Below the pieces are notes generated by a model that ran no database searches, was not told the origin of the DNA, and saw nothing but the letters and a program-made list of their open reading frames with translations. Both the position numbers and the translations under genes were made by a program. A stretch of DNA of 59,630 nucleotides from Profundicola sp964553105 (lineage in GTDB: Bacteria > Bacteroidota > Bacteroidia > Flavobacteriales > Weeksellaceae), in the NCBI GenBank assembly GCA_964553105.1, contig CAZKJO010000007.1, forward strand, positions 1 to 59,630. Reading direction: 5' to 3'. Shown piece by piece: positions 26,442 through 35,596 of this stretch (its first letter is position 1; each line of letters begins with the position of its first letter).

Positions 26442-27035
26442 TTAGAATCTATATCCCAAACTTACGTGTAAAAGTTTAGGTGTACTTTCTGTGTTAAAAT
26501 TAAAGTCATTTTCTCTAACCCATTCAGTTTCTCTATCTCCCAGTGGGAAATCATATCTAAGGTTAAGCGATAAGTTATTCAATTCTACTCCTGCACCTAA
26601 TTGAAAGGCTAAAGCAATTTCATCTTGCTTCACATTAGACAATTCATTCACGTCAATTTTATCGTCGAAGTAATATGATAAAACTGGCCCTGCTTGTACA
26701 TAACCCATTTTTAAAACGGTTGTACCCACACTCACAGGCACATCAATTCTTTTATAAGTAACTTCATAGTCCTTTCTAGCACTATCCTCGAATTTTGATT
26801 TGTAGTTCACATACATCACTTCGGGCTGAACATATAATCCAGTTAAGGCAATTCTTTTGTAGACACCAATGTTATACCCCATTGATCCCTCACCCTTTGA
26901 CTGATAAGCTTGGTCTACAGATTTAAACAATCCATCGTCGGCATTATAGGTTAAACCACCTTTTACACCAAAACCTGATTGTGCAGAAAGTGATGTAGCC
27001 ACGAATAAAACTAAGATACTGATAATACTCCTCAT
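26442..27035 (-). CDS. Porin-like outer-membrane beta-barrel protein
   Basis: This 197-residue protein has a signal peptide (MRSIISILVLFVATSLSAQ) and an opening GFGVKGGLTYN, followed by alternating strands (IGVYKRIALTGLYVQPEVMYVNY, AFQLGAGVELNNLSLNLRYDF). The C-terminal strand LLHVSLGYRF ends in phenylalanine, the usual barrel end. It belongs to the broad Bacteroidota outer-membrane beta-barrel family; its ligand is unknown. A nested inverted repeat lies just after its 3' end. Confidence 0.88.
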   Translation of the reverse strand: MRSIISILVLFVATSLSAQSGFGVKGGLTYNADDGLFKSVDQAYQSKGEGSMGYNIGVYKRIALTGLYVQPEVMYVNYKSKFEDSARKDYEVTYKRIDVPVSVGTTVLKMGYVQAGPVLSYYFDDKIDVNELSNVKQDEIALAFQLGAGVELNNLSLNLRYDFPLGDRETEWVRENDFNFNTESTPKLLHVSLGYRF

Positions 27036-27149
27036 AATTTTTTGCTTTTAGGTTGATTGATTGTAATGAAATAACAATGCCAATCTCTACTTTTTATTAC
27101 ATAAAATTAAATCGCACTGTAGTAGCACTAGGTTTCGGTTCATAAATGC

Positions 27150-27920
27150 CTATTTCCCTTCGCGAATAAGAGCTTCTCTTACCTTTTTCATTAGATCTGA
27201 ATTGTACACGAAATTGAAAACATCTTCTTGCTCGGTATGAAGAATTTCTTGGTTGGTTCCTTCCCAAGCCTTTAAACCTTTGCTTAAGAATATAATTTTC
27301 TCACCAATCTCAATTACCGAGTTCATATCATGTGAGTTAATCACTGTAGTAATATTATATTCTTTGGTTAAGCCTTGAATCAAGTTATCGATTACTGTAG
27401 CCGTGGCTGGATCTAAACCAGAATTGGGCTCATCACAAAACAAATATTTTGGTCGTGTTACAACTGCACGAGCAATTGCCACACGTTTTTGCATTCCACC
27501 AGAAATTTCAGCGGGATATTGCTTAAAGGATTCTTCGTTTAAGTTCACACGTTTTAATACCTCGTGGGCTCTATCCATCATCTCCGAACGCGATAAGTCA
27601 CTAAACATTTCCAATGGAAACATTACGTTTTCTTCTACCGTTAAGAAGTCTAATAAAGCAGAATATTGAAATACTGTACCGATGTTCTTACGGCGTTCTT
27701 GCTTAGATTCCTTTGTATCGTTGGCTGAATTGTCGCCATCATAAATAATTTCTCCACTCGTTGGCTCATATAATCCAAGGAGACACTTAAAAAAAACTGT
27801 TTTTCCTGCTCCCGAAGAACCGATAATCAAACTTGTCTTTCCCTCCTCAAAAGTGGTTGAAATACCTTTTAAGACTTGAACATCATCAAATGACTTTTCT
27901 AAATTATTCACCTCTATCAT
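27150..27920 (-). CDS. ABC transporter ATPase, MlaF-like
   Basis: This 256-residue ATPase starts at ATG 27920 (MIEVNNLEKSFDDVQVLKGI); 19 upstream codons are open but lie inside the permease gene. It has Walker A GSSGAGKTVFFK, signature ISGGMQKRVAIARAV and Walker B YLFCDEPNSGLDP. It overlaps the MlaE-like permease gene by an ATGA junction. Together they form the cytoplasmic and membrane parts of a phospholipid-transport ABC system. The substrate-binding MlaD partner is not adjacent. Confidence 0.93.
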   Translation of the reverse strand: MIEVNNLEKSFDDVQVLKGISTTFEEGKTSLIIGSSGAGKTVFFKCLLGLYEPTSGEIIYDGDNSANDTKESKQERRKNIGTVFQYSALLDFLTVEENVMFPLEMFSDLSRSEMMDRAHEVLKRVNLNEESFKQYPAEISGGMQKRVAIARAVVTRPKYLFCDEPNSGLDPATATVIDNLIQGLTKEYNITTVINSHDMNSVIEIGEKIIFLSKGLKAWEGTNQEILHTEQEDVFNFVYNSDLMKKVREALIREGK

Positions 27921-28675
27921 ACCAATAACATTTGAGTTAATATCAAGTTTAGGACAATGATTACCACACAAGTCCAAACCACAGCGGTGGTACTTGCTCT
28001 ACCCACTTCTAAACTTCCTCCATCTACATAAAAACCAAAATAAGCCGGAATGGTAGCAATAACAAAAGCAAAAACCTCCATTTTAATGAATGTATAGGTA
28101 TAAAACCAGGGATCAAAGTCCATCTGAAGCCCCTCTACAAAGTCTACTGTAGACCATTGTCCAGTAATGGCTCCCACAAGATAAGCTCCCAAAATACCTG
28201 TCAACAAACTCACCATAAGCAAGACTGGATAGAAAAGTAAAGAAGCTATAATTTTGGGTAGGATTAAAAAGTTAGCCGCATTCACGCCCATTACTTCTAG
28301 CGCATCTATTTGTTCGGTGACTCGCATAGAGCCGATACTAGAGGCAATGAAAGACCCTACTTTACCTGCCAAAATAATACACATAATTGTAGATGAAAAT
28401 TCCAAAACCAAAACTACTTTGGTAGCATATCCTACATAAGCATCTGGAATTGGAAAGGCAGCACCTTTAAAATTTTGATACATTTGTATGGCCAAAACTG
28501 CTCCCATAAATAGGGATAAAAAGGCGGTTAGGCCCAAAGAATTGAAACCTAAATCATGTATTTCTCTAATAATGAGCTTATAATACACCCTTGGATTCTT
28601 AGGAATCCTAAAGGAATCGCCTAATAGCATAAAATATTTGCCGATGGCTTTTAATGACGGAATCAATAAATACAT
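27917..28675 (-). CDS. MlaE family ABC transporter permease
   Basis: This 252-residue permease has five or so hydrophobic helices and the MlaE signatures SLFMGAVLAIQMYQNFKG, LAGKVGSFIASSIGSMRVTEQIDALEVMG and FYVDGGSLEVGRASTTAVV near the C-terminus. The family moves phospholipid between inner and outer membranes to keep outer-membrane asymmetry. It is divergent from the SprT-like gene, with 53 bp between starts. Confidence 0.93.
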   Translation of the reverse strand: MYLLIPSLKAIGKYFMLLGDSFRIPKNPRVYYKLIIREIHDLGFNSLGLTAFLSLFMGAVLAIQMYQNFKGAAFPIPDAYVGYATKVVLVLEFSSTIMCIILAGKVGSFIASSIGSMRVTEQIDALEVMGVNAANFLILPKIIASLLFYPVLLMVSLLTGILGAYLVGAITGQWSTVDFVEGLQMDFDPWFYTYTFIKMEVFAFVIATIPAYFGFYVDGGSLEVGRASTTAVVWTCVVIIVLNLILTQMLLV

Positions 28676-28716
28676 AAAGCTAAATTACATTATTTAGCAA
28701 TAGCAGTAAAATTTAT

Positions 28717-28724
28717 TATTTTTG
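28717..28724 (+). promoter_or_regulatory. Promoter -7 box TATTTTTG for the SprT-like gene
   Basis: This exact TAnnTTTG match lies 4 bp before the TTG used as start codon, so transcription would begin at or inside the start codon. Confidence 0.45.
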
Positions 28725-28728
28725 AATC

Positions 28729-29331
28729 TTGTTTACAGAAAAATTAAATCCATATCTTATTCCTGGCGCATTAGAATACATCAATCTATGGTGTGATGGT
28801 TATCCGGTGCGTTTAGTTATAAAAAACGCAAGAACCACCAAGTTGGGCGATTATATCAAGCGAGATGGCAAACATCAAATTACGCTAAACCATGGTTTAG
28901 ATAAGGCCTTAAGTTTTCATATTCTTACCCACGAAATAGCGCATATGCATGCGAGAGAAATGTATGGAAGGAGCATTAAACCTCATGGCCGCGAATGGAA
29001 GTCCATTTTTTCTAATTTAATTCTACAGACTATTCATTTATTTGAGCCAGAGTTACAGTCTATCTTAAAAGAATTTGCCAAAAACCCAAGAGCCGGTTAT
29101 TATTCTTATCAACCCTTGGCTGCTTATTTTCAAAAGAAAGAAAATGCTGAAGTTGTTCACCTGCAAGATTTAGCCATAGGGACAATTTTCAGAATTAAAG
29201 ATAAAATATATAAAAAAGGGCAAAAGAGAAAAATACGATATCTTTGCAAAAATTTGGCAACGGGCAAACAATATAGTGTTCACCCTTTAGCGCCTATAAA
29301 TGAGATAATTGAAGATGGAAAAAATGGATAA
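28729..29331 (+). CDS. SprT-like zinc metalloprotease-domain protein
   Basis: This 200-residue protein has the zinc motif HEIAH (His68, Glu69, His72) followed by HGREW (His86), the SprT/Spartan-like arrangement. The C-terminal part IRYLCKNLATGKQYSVHPLAPI resembles the family's zinc-ribbon region but has only one cysteine. No ATG is available near the N-terminus; TTG 28729 is the only start that keeps the conserved N-terminal helix. Spartan-like proteins act on DNA-protein crosslinks, but for bacterial members this is not established. It overlaps the next gene. Confidence 0.82.
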   Translation: MFTEKLNPYLIPGALEYINLWCDGYPVRLVIKNARTTKLGDYIKRDGKHQITLNHGLDKALSFHILTHEIAHMHAREMYGRSIKPHGREWKSIFSNLILQTIHLFEPELQSILKEFAKNPRAGYYSYQPLAAYFQKKENAEVVHLQDLAIGTIFRIKDKIYKKGQKRKIRYLCKNLATGKQYSVHPLAPINEIIEDGKNG

Positions 29332-30403
29332 TAAAAATACTTATTGTGTAATCATGGCAGGCGGAATAGGAACAAGATTTTGGCCCTTGAGCACATCTAA
29401 ATTTCCAAAGCAATTTCATGATGTTTTAGGCACAGGGCAGACCCTAATACAGCAGACTTATAATAGGCTGAAAAAGATTACCGATGCCGATCGTATTTTT
29501 GTTATTACAGATAAGATTTATACCGATTTGGTAGCGGAACAGTTACCCGAAATGGAGGCGATGCAAATCATAGCAGAACCTATGGGAATGAATACGGCTA
29601 TATGTGCATTGTATTCAGCTATGAAAATTAAAAAAATTAATTCTGATGCGAAAATACTTCTGTGCCCATCTGATCACTTGATTATGGATGAGCAAAAATT
29701 TGCAGAAAAAGCAGAATTAGCGCTTTCAAACCTTTCTAAAAATAAAGGTTTATATACGTTAGGAGTTGAACCTACTCGCCCCGACACAGGCTATGGATAC
29801 ATTCAGTTTATTGAAAACGACCAAGACATTAAAAAGGTTAAAACCTTTACTGAAAAGCCAAATAGAGAGTTAGCTGAAAGTTTTTTACACTCTGGTGATT
29901 TCTTATGGAATTCTGGTATTTTTATTTGGTCTGCGGATACTATCATTAAAGCTTTTGAAACTTATTTACCAGATATGTATCAAAGTTTTAAAAATATTGA
30001 AGAACATATTAACACAGATAAAGAAGAAAGTTTAATAAAACGCATCTATCCAACCGTACAAAAGGTTTCTATAGATGTCGGCATTATGGAAAAATATAAA
30101 AAAGTTTTTGTTCTTCCGTCTAGTTTTGGCTGGAGTGACTTGGGAACTTGGACCTCTCTTTATGAAAACCACGACCGCGACAAAAATCGTAATGCGGTGG
30201 TGGGGAACTGGGTGAGAATGTATCATTCTAAAGGAAATATGGTTCATGTAGAAGGCAATAAGGCCGTTGTGATTGAAGGTCTAGAAGATTATATTGTTGT
30301 AGACACCAAAAAAGCACTCTTGATTTGCCCCTTAGACAGTGATCAAGAAGTAAAAAAATATGTGAATGATCTTAAATTAAATAAAGGGGAAAATTTTGTT
30401 TAA
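29324..30403 (+). CDS. manC: Mannose-1-phosphate guanylyltransferase
   Basis: This enzyme makes GDP-mannose from mannose-1-phosphate and GTP for envelope glycans. The nucleotide-binding start YCVIMAGGIGTRFWPLSTSK is followed by KQFHDVLGTGQTLIQQTYNR. Further motifs are LCPSDHLIMDE, DTGYGYIQF, FTEKPN, FLWNSGIFIW and SFGWSDLGTW. I chose ATG 29324 (359 residues) because it gives the usual short lead before the GGIGTR motif; ATG 29315 and TTG 29309 are in frame too. The start lies inside the SprT-like gene. No phosphomannose isomerase domain is fused. Confidence 0.94.
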   Translation: MDNKNTYCVIMAGGIGTRFWPLSTSKFPKQFHDVLGTGQTLIQQTYNRLKKITDADRIFVITDKIYTDLVAEQLPEMEAMQIIAEPMGMNTAICALYSAMKIKKINSDAKILLCPSDHLIMDEQKFAEKAELALSNLSKNKGLYTLGVEPTRPDTGYGYIQFIENDQDIKKVKTFTEKPNRELAESFLHSGDFLWNSGIFIWSADTIIKAFETYLPDMYQSFKNIEEHINTDKEESLIKRIYPTVQKVSIDVGIMEKYKKVFVLPSSFGWSDLGTWTSLYENHDRDKNRNAVVGNWVRMYHSKGNMVHVEGNKAVVIEGLEDYIVVDTKKALLICPLDSDQEVKKYVNDLKLNKGENFV

Positions 30404-30436
30404 ATTTACTTCAGAGACTAATTAATAAAGTTGTAC

Positions 30437-31876
30437 ATGACAGAAAAAGATAAACAGCCACAAGGATTTTTTAAGGAAACCTTGGATTTTGTCAAAACTG
30501 TATTCAATATTCAAGAACATATTGATAAACAGCGAGCCCGTGATGAAATCTTAGCAAGTATTAACTTTAAGGGAATGGCTTCCTTTATTTTGATGGCTTC
30601 TGTTATGGTGGCTTCTATTGGTTTGAATGCTAACTCGGTTGCAGTTGTGATTGGAGCGATGTTAATTTCACCGCTTATGGGTCCGATCGTTGGGTTAGGA
30701 TATTCCGTAGCGGTGAACGATTGGGAAACATTAAGAAGATCACTGATCAACTTCGGGATTATGGTGGTTATTGCCTTATTAACTTCCACCATCTACTTTG
30801 CGCTTGTTCCGCTTAAATCATTAACCATGGAGCTTAGAGGAAGAATTGAACCAACCTCTCTAGATGTCATGATTGCCTTCTTTGGTGGTTTCGCTGGAAT
30901 TGCAGCCTTAAGTAGTAAGGTAAGAAATGCCAACGTAATTGCCGGGGTGGCTATTGCTACAGCGCTTATGCCGCCATTATGTACGGCAGGCTATGGAATT
31001 GCCATGGGTGGAGAAAAAATTGGCTACAAGGATTTTACAGGTTTTACGGCAGCTCTGAATGCCATGTATCTTTTCTTTATCAATTCGATATTTATTGGAA
31101 TCGCCACATTTTTATTTGCTAAACTTAGTAGGTTTCCTTTGGCTAAATTCCAAAATTCTGAACAAGCTAAGAGAACCAACTGGATGATTGCGGGTGTGGC
31201 ATTAATCACCATGATTCCAAGTAGCTTTATTTTCTATAAAATTGTGAACGAAGAGGTTTATAATGCTAAAGTAAGAAGGTTTCTATCAGAGGAAGTTGAA
31301 ACAACTTATTCCAATACCTTTTTTGATATTCATAGACCAACATTTTCTCAAAATGACTCGATGAAAATTGTTTCTATTTCAACGATTTCACAAAGAATTC
31401 CTCAAGAGGTAATTGAGAATTGGAATCGTGTTTTAAAATCAAAATATAAAGTACCAAATACACAGTTAATCGTGCATCAAGGTGCTTTTGATGAGAATAT
31501 TATTCAAAAGAAAGGAGAAGAATTTATTCAATCTCTGTATGCCTCTACAGGTGTTGAGATTCAAAAAAAGGACTCCACCATTAATGCCTTAAAAAATCAA
31601 ATTTCTAGGTTAGATAGTGACACTATTCCGTTCTATACTATTTCAGATGAATTAAAATCTCAATATCCTAATTTAGAGCATTTTGGATATGCCATTTTTA
31701 ATTATAAAGATTATAATAAAAAGGGTAAAACCGTAATGCCTACCTTTATTATCACTTGGAAAAACAAGTCTAAAACAAGAGCAAATACTAAACAGCAATC
31801 GCAAGACGAGGAAAGAATTAAATCATATTTAAAGGCAAGATTAAAACTTGATACGCTTCAGTTATTAAAAGAATAA
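30437..31876 (+). CDS. DUF389 domain membrane protein
   Basis: This 479-residue protein starts at ATG 30437. The core is the DUF389 hydrophobic domain with several helices and the signatures IGLNANSVAVVIGAMLISPL, MGPIVGLGYSVAVNDWETL and GVAIATALMPPLCTAGYGIA. A soluble region of about 240 residues follows from roughly residue 270, longer than the membrane-only members. Function unknown. It follows manC by 33 bp on the same strand. Confidence 0.88.
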   Translation: MTEKDKQPQGFFKETLDFVKTVFNIQEHIDKQRARDEILASINFKGMASFILMASVMVASIGLNANSVAVVIGAMLISPLMGPIVGLGYSVAVNDWETLRRSLINFGIMVVIALLTSTIYFALVPLKSLTMELRGRIEPTSLDVMIAFFGGFAGIAALSSKVRNANVIAGVAIATALMPPLCTAGYGIAMGGEKIGYKDFTGFTAALNAMYLFFINSIFIGIATFLFAKLSRFPLAKFQNSEQAKRTNWMIAGVALITMIPSSFIFYKIVNEEVYNAKVRRFLSEEVETTYSNTFFDIHRPTFSQNDSMKIVSISTISQRIPQEVIENWNRVLKSKYKVPNTQLIVHQGAFDENIIQKKGEEFIQSLYASTGVEIQKKDSTINALKNQISRLDSDTIPFYTISDELKSQYPNLEHFGYAIFNYKDYNKKGKTVMPTFIITWKNKSKTRANTKQQSQDEERIKSYLKARLKLDTLQLLKE

Positions 31877-32027
31877 TTATTTCTCTCTTTAATTATAATA
31901 ACGCCAATGAATTGAATCATTGGACTTAAGAAATCGCCAGTAAATTAATTTCTGGAACTTTAGAATAGAGCCATATTTTATGATTATCTTTCTTCTTCTA
32001 AGCTTAAATTCTTGCATTAAAAAAAGT

Positions 32028-32035
32028 TAACTTTA
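32028..32035 (+). promoter_or_regulatory. Promoter -7 box TAACTTTA for tdk
   Basis: This is a one-base variant of TAnnTTTG, 4 bp before the tdk ATG, with a TTG 14 bp farther upstream. The rest of the 31877-32039 gap shows nothing I can assign. Confidence 0.4.
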
Positions 32036-32039
32036 CCAC

Positions 32040-32648
32040 ATGTTTTTAGAGAACACCATAAATCATCAACATCGTAGTGGCTGGATAGAAGTCATCTGTG
32101 GCTCTATGTTTTCGGGCAAAACCGAAGAGCTAATCCGTAGGCTAAAACGAGCAGAATTTGCTGGGCAGAAAGTAGAAATCTTTAAACCTGCCGTTGACAC
32201 GAGATACGCCGATGAAGATGTGGTATCACACGATCAAAATAAAGTTCAAAGCACACCGATAGAAGCAAGCTCTAATTTGCCGCTTCTTGCTAGTGATTGT
32301 GATGTAGTTGGGATAGATGAAGCTCAGTTTTTTGATGATGGTATTATAGAGGTAGTTAACGCACTAGCCAATGATGGCAAGCGTGTAATTATCGCTGGAT
32401 TAGATATGGATTTTAAGGGACGTCCGTTCGGACCTATGCCTAATTTAATGGCGATTGCAGAGTATGTGACGAAAGTCCACGCAATCTGCGTTAAGACTGG
32501 GAATCTAGCGAACTATTCGCACCGAAAAATTCAAAGCACGAAATTGGTAGAATTAGGAGAAACTTCAGAATATGAACCATTGAGCCGTGCAGTATTTTGG
32601 AAGACGCTAGAACAAGAAAAAGAACGACAAAAAGAAAAAACATCCTAA
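32040..32648 (+). CDS. tdk: Thymidine kinase
   Basis: This 202-residue type II thymidine kinase salvages thymidine to dTMP. Walker A is GSMFSGKT at 21-28, Walker B is VVGIDEAQFFDD, followed by AGLDMDFKGRPFGPMP and the lasso region with the substrate motif. The zinc site of most relatives is absent: where they have C-x-x-C the sequence reads CVKTGNLANYSHRK, and the C-terminal pair is replaced by EYEPLSRAVF. I believe flavobacterial enzymes share this loss. murF-alr follows 3 bp downstream. Confidence 0.94.
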   Translation: MFLENTINHQHRSGWIEVICGSMFSGKTEELIRRLKRAEFAGQKVEIFKPAVDTRYADEDVVSHDQNKVQSTPIEASSNLPLLASDCDVVGIDEAQFFDDGIIEVVNALANDGKRVIIAGLDMDFKGRPFGPMPNLMAIAEYVTKVHAICVKTGNLANYSHRKIQSTKLVELGETSEYEPLSRAVFWKTLEQEKERQKEKTS

Positions 32649-32651
32649 ACT

Positions 32652-34934
32652 ATGTTTTCTTACAAACTTAGTGAGATCGCCGATTCCATGAATGCAAAAT
32701 TGGTTGGAAATCCCGACCAAGTTATTGAAAGTATTTGGATTGACTCACGCCATATTGTTTTAGCGAAAAATGGGATATTNNNNNNNNNNNNNNNNNNNNN
32801 NNNNNNNNNNNNNNNNNNNNNNNNNNNNNNNNNNNNNNNNNNNNNNNNNNNNNNNNNNNNNNNNNNNNNNNNNNNNNNNAAAATAAAACTCATTCGCAGT
32901 CCCAAAAGTTTCAATTCTCAGATTGGCGTACCGATTTCAGTTTTAGAAATGATTGATGGAGTGTCCTTAGCCATTTTTGAATTAGGAATTTCTCAGCCTA
33001 AGGAAATGGCGCAAATAAGCAACATCGTTCAACCCAATATAGCAATTATTACTAATATTGGTGAGGCGCATTCGGAATTTTTTGAAGACAGAGAACAGCA
33101 TATACAAGAGAAAATCCTAATAGCTGAACATGCCGAAATCATTATATACCCTTCTGATGATACTGCTTTAAGACAAGCTATTAAGCATGAATATCCAAAT
33201 AAAAAGCATATTAGCTTTGGCGAAAGCAGTGCCGCAGATATTCAAAAAATTGAAAGCAAAGAAGATTTAAAAGTTATTTTCAAGAATAAAATTTATCAAC
33301 TTCCTTTTGAGTATAAAGATGAGGCATCACTGAAAAATGCACTGATTTGTTTTGGGATACTTACGCAGCTAGACATTGATTTAGAGCCTATTTTGGAAGA
33401 TTTTAAAAGGCTTATGCCTGTGGAAATGAGGCTGGAAGTTCTAGAAGGATCACATCAGATAGAAATCATAAACGATGCTTTTAACTCTGATTTATCTTCA
33501 ATTCCCATTGCACTAAATGTTTTGAACCATCACGCCAAACCAAAAAAAACTTTAATCCTAACCGATATTCTTCAGAACCGACAAAAAGGAGCTGCTTTAT
33601 ACCAAGAAGTAGCCGATTGGGTAAATGCTTATCCTATTCAAAAAGTTGTTTTAATCGGCGAAGAAATTATTGAATTTAAAGATTTTTTCAAGAATTTGTA
33701 TGCAAGTTTTACAGATACTTCTGGTTTTTTAAAGGAATTTAAAGCCTCTGATTTTGCAGGTGAAACCATTTTATTAAAAGGAGCAAGAAAGTTTGAATTA
33801 GAACGTATTTCTAAAGTTTTTGAAAAGAAATCTCATGACACCATATTGGAGGTCAATCTTCAAAACTTATTAGAGAATTTAAACTATTTTAGAAGCAAAT
33901 TAGAACCTAGCACCAAGCTTATGGCCATGGTTAAGGCTTTTGGTTACGGGGCAGGTGGATTTGATATTTCACAGGCCTTAGCTTCCCAAAACATCGATTA
34001 TTTAGGAGTTGCCTATGCCGACGAGGGCGCTGAGTTGAGACAACAAGGGATTTCAACACCTATCATTGTCATGAACCCTGAACAAAATAGCTATACAAGC
34101 ATCATTGAATCTTCTTTAGAACCTGAGATTTATAGTTTAAGAGTTTTGAGAAAATTCACTGAAAAGTTAATAGATAAAAACATAGCAACGGCCTATCCTA
34201 TTCACATTAAATTGAATACCGGAATGAATCGTTTAGGTTTTAAACTTGAAGATATTTCTGAGTTAATTCAGGAGCTAGCTGACAATCCATATGTTAAGGT
34301 TAAAACTATTTTTTCGCATTTAGCCACGAGCGATGTTCCAAGTGAGCATGCTTTTGTGCATCAACAAATGCAGAAATATCAGGAAATGTATGAGCGAATT
34401 GTTACTAATATTGGATATAGACCAACTCGTCATATTTTGAATTCTGCTGGAATTTTGAATTTCCCAGATTATCAAATGGATATGGTACGCGTAGGAATTG
34501 GGATGTTTGGCGTTTCTATGGGTTCGGAGCATCAAAAACACTTGAAACCTGTTGTAACATTTAAGACTGTGATATCACAAATCTCTACCTTACAAGCTGG
34601 TGATACGGTGAGTTATGGTAGGAACTTTAAGGCAAATGAAATTACTAAAATTGCTACGCTGCCAGTGGGTTATGCGGATGGTCTAAAGCGATCTCTTGGA
34701 AATGAAAATGGTCATGTTTCTATTGACGGACAATTGGCACCCATTGTTGGTACTGTTTGCATGGACATGATGATGGTTGATATCTCTGGAATCAATTGTC
34801 AAGAAGGTGATGAAGTTATAATTTTTGGTGAAAATCCAAGCCTTGAAGAAGTTGCCGAGCAATGTAACACCATTACTTATGAAATTTTAACCTCGATTTC
34901 TTCTCGTGTTAAAAGGATTTATCTAAAAGAGTAG
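32652..34934 (+). CDS. Bifunctional MurF ligase / alanine racemase, with sequence gap
   Basis: This is the Bacteroidota fusion of UDP-MurNAc-tripeptide:D-Ala-D-Ala ligase (N-terminal) with alanine racemase (C-terminal). The MurF part shows WIDSRHIVLAKNGI before 100 N and then SPKSFNSQIGVPISVLEM. Its P-loop (GSNGKT type) and about 60-100 further residues are missing from the assembly, since the N run stands for more sequence than it holds. The Alr part begins near NLQNLLENLNYF, with PLP-lysine motif MAMVKAFGYGAGGF and later GTVCMDMMMVDIS. The two activities supply D-Ala and use D-Ala-D-Ala in wall synthesis. Confidence 0.93.
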   Translation: MFSYKLSEIADSMNAKLVGNPDQVIESIWIDSRHIVLAKNGIXXXXXXXXXXXXXXXXXXXXXXXXXXXXXXXXXXKIKLIRSPKSFNSQIGVPISVLEMIDGVSLAIFELGISQPKEMAQISNIVQPNIAIITNIGEAHSEFFEDREQHIQEKILIAEHAEIIIYPSDDTALRQAIKHEYPNKKHISFGESSAADIQKIESKEDLKVIFKNKIYQLPFEYKDEASLKNALICFGILTQLDIDLEPILEDFKRLMPVEMRLEVLEGSHQIEIINDAFNSDLSSIPIALNVLNHHAKPKKTLILTDILQNRQKGAALYQEVADWVNAYPIQKVVLIGEEIIEFKDFFKNLYASFTDTSGFLKEFKASDFAGETILLKGARKFELERISKVFEKKSHDTILEVNLQNLLENLNYFRSKLEPSTKLMAMVKAFGYGAGGFDISQALASQNIDYLGVAYADEGAELRQQGISTPIIVMNPEQNSYTSIIESSLEPEIYSLRVLRKFTEKLIDKNIATAYPIHIKLNTGMNRLGFKLEDISELIQELADNPYVKVKTIFSHLATSDVPSEHAFVHQQMQKYQEMYERIVTNIGYRPTRHILNSAGILNFPDYQMDMVRVGIGMFGVSMGSEHQKHLKPVVTFKTVISQISTLQAGDTVSYGRNFKANEITKIATLPVGYADGLKRSLGNENGHVSIDGQLAPIVGTVCMDMMMVDISGINCQEGDEVIIFGENPSLEEVAEQCNTITYEILTSISSRVKRIYLKE
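32780..32879. other. Assembly gap of unknown true length in murF
   Basis: One hundred N without duplicated flanks, unlike the gaps at 21568 and 50467. The MurF alignment expected from the family needs more than 33 residues here, so real sequence is missing. Confidence 0.9.
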
Positions 34935-35075
34935 TTATTGACTTATCAACTTGCTACAAAAAACCCTAAAAGCCTTGCTTTTCTATACTTTTATCATTAA
35001 TTTTATGTCATTCTACTAAGACTTAGAAGTTAGTCTTTGATTCTAAAATTAAATTTTAATCTTTAATATAAAATT

Positions 35076-35414
35076 ATGAGTAAATTTCAAGAGAAGTATG
35101 ACACTGTAGAGTCTGCTTTAAAAGACATGGGCGTTAAGGTAAATACCGAGCTTTTAACTGCTGTTTGTAAAGGTTTAGGACCTGCTTTGTACAACAATGA
35201 TGCTTCTACTGTTGCGTCATCAGATAAGGACGAATTAGACCGTTTAAAGAAAAACTTCTTACAGAAAAAACTAGGTCTATCTGATTCTGACGATTTAGAT
35301 GGAGCGATTGAAAAAGTAGTAGAAACCATGGGAAGATCTAACCCAAGAAAATACCGCGCAGCTTTCTATTATTTATTAACTGAGCATTTCAGAAAAGAAA
35401 GTGTATATTTATAA
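35076..35414 (+). CDS. DUF2853 family protein
   Basis: This 112-residue protein, MSKFQEKYDTVESALKDMGV onward, is helical and acidic, with the family's C-terminal KYRAAFYYLLTEHFRKESVY. It is a small cytosolic protein of unknown function found in many Bacteroidota and some Proteobacteria. An intrinsic terminator follows 24 bp after the stop. The 141 bp upstream hold only AT-rich sequence with a weak AAGACT/AGTCTT hairpin. Confidence 0.88.
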   Translation: MSKFQEKYDTVESALKDMGVKVNTELLTAVCKGLGPALYNNDASTVASSDKDELDRLKKNFLQKKLGLSDSDDLDGAIEKVVETMGRSNPRKYRAAFYYLLTEHFRKESVYL

Positions 35415-35438
35415 ATAAAGCACTTTAAAATATTTAAT

Positions 35439-35475
35439 AAAAAACAGCCTCCTTATCCGTATTGAGGCTGTTTTT
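35439..35475 (+). terminator. Rho-independent terminator after DUF2853 gene
   Basis: AAAAACAGCCTC pairs with GAGGCTGTTTTT around a 12-nt loop. The A and T runs make it usable in both directions. Confidence 0.9.
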
Positions 35476-35532
35476 GTATTTAATAAACAATATCCTTTAT
35501 TATTAATTCAAAATCTTAATCTGCTATTTAAA

Positions 35533-35570
35533 TTTAAAAAAATAAAGCCCGAAACCAATGGCTTCGGGCT
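35533..35570 (-). terminator. Rho-independent terminator after the T9SS protein gene
   Basis: On the minus strand AGCCCGAA pairs with TTCGGGCT around a 9-nt loop and is followed by TTATTTTTTT. It closes the TonB receptor, lipoprotein and T9SS protein transcript. Confidence 0.85.
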
Positions 35571-35596
35571 AAACTAACTATCTATGAGGACTATAG

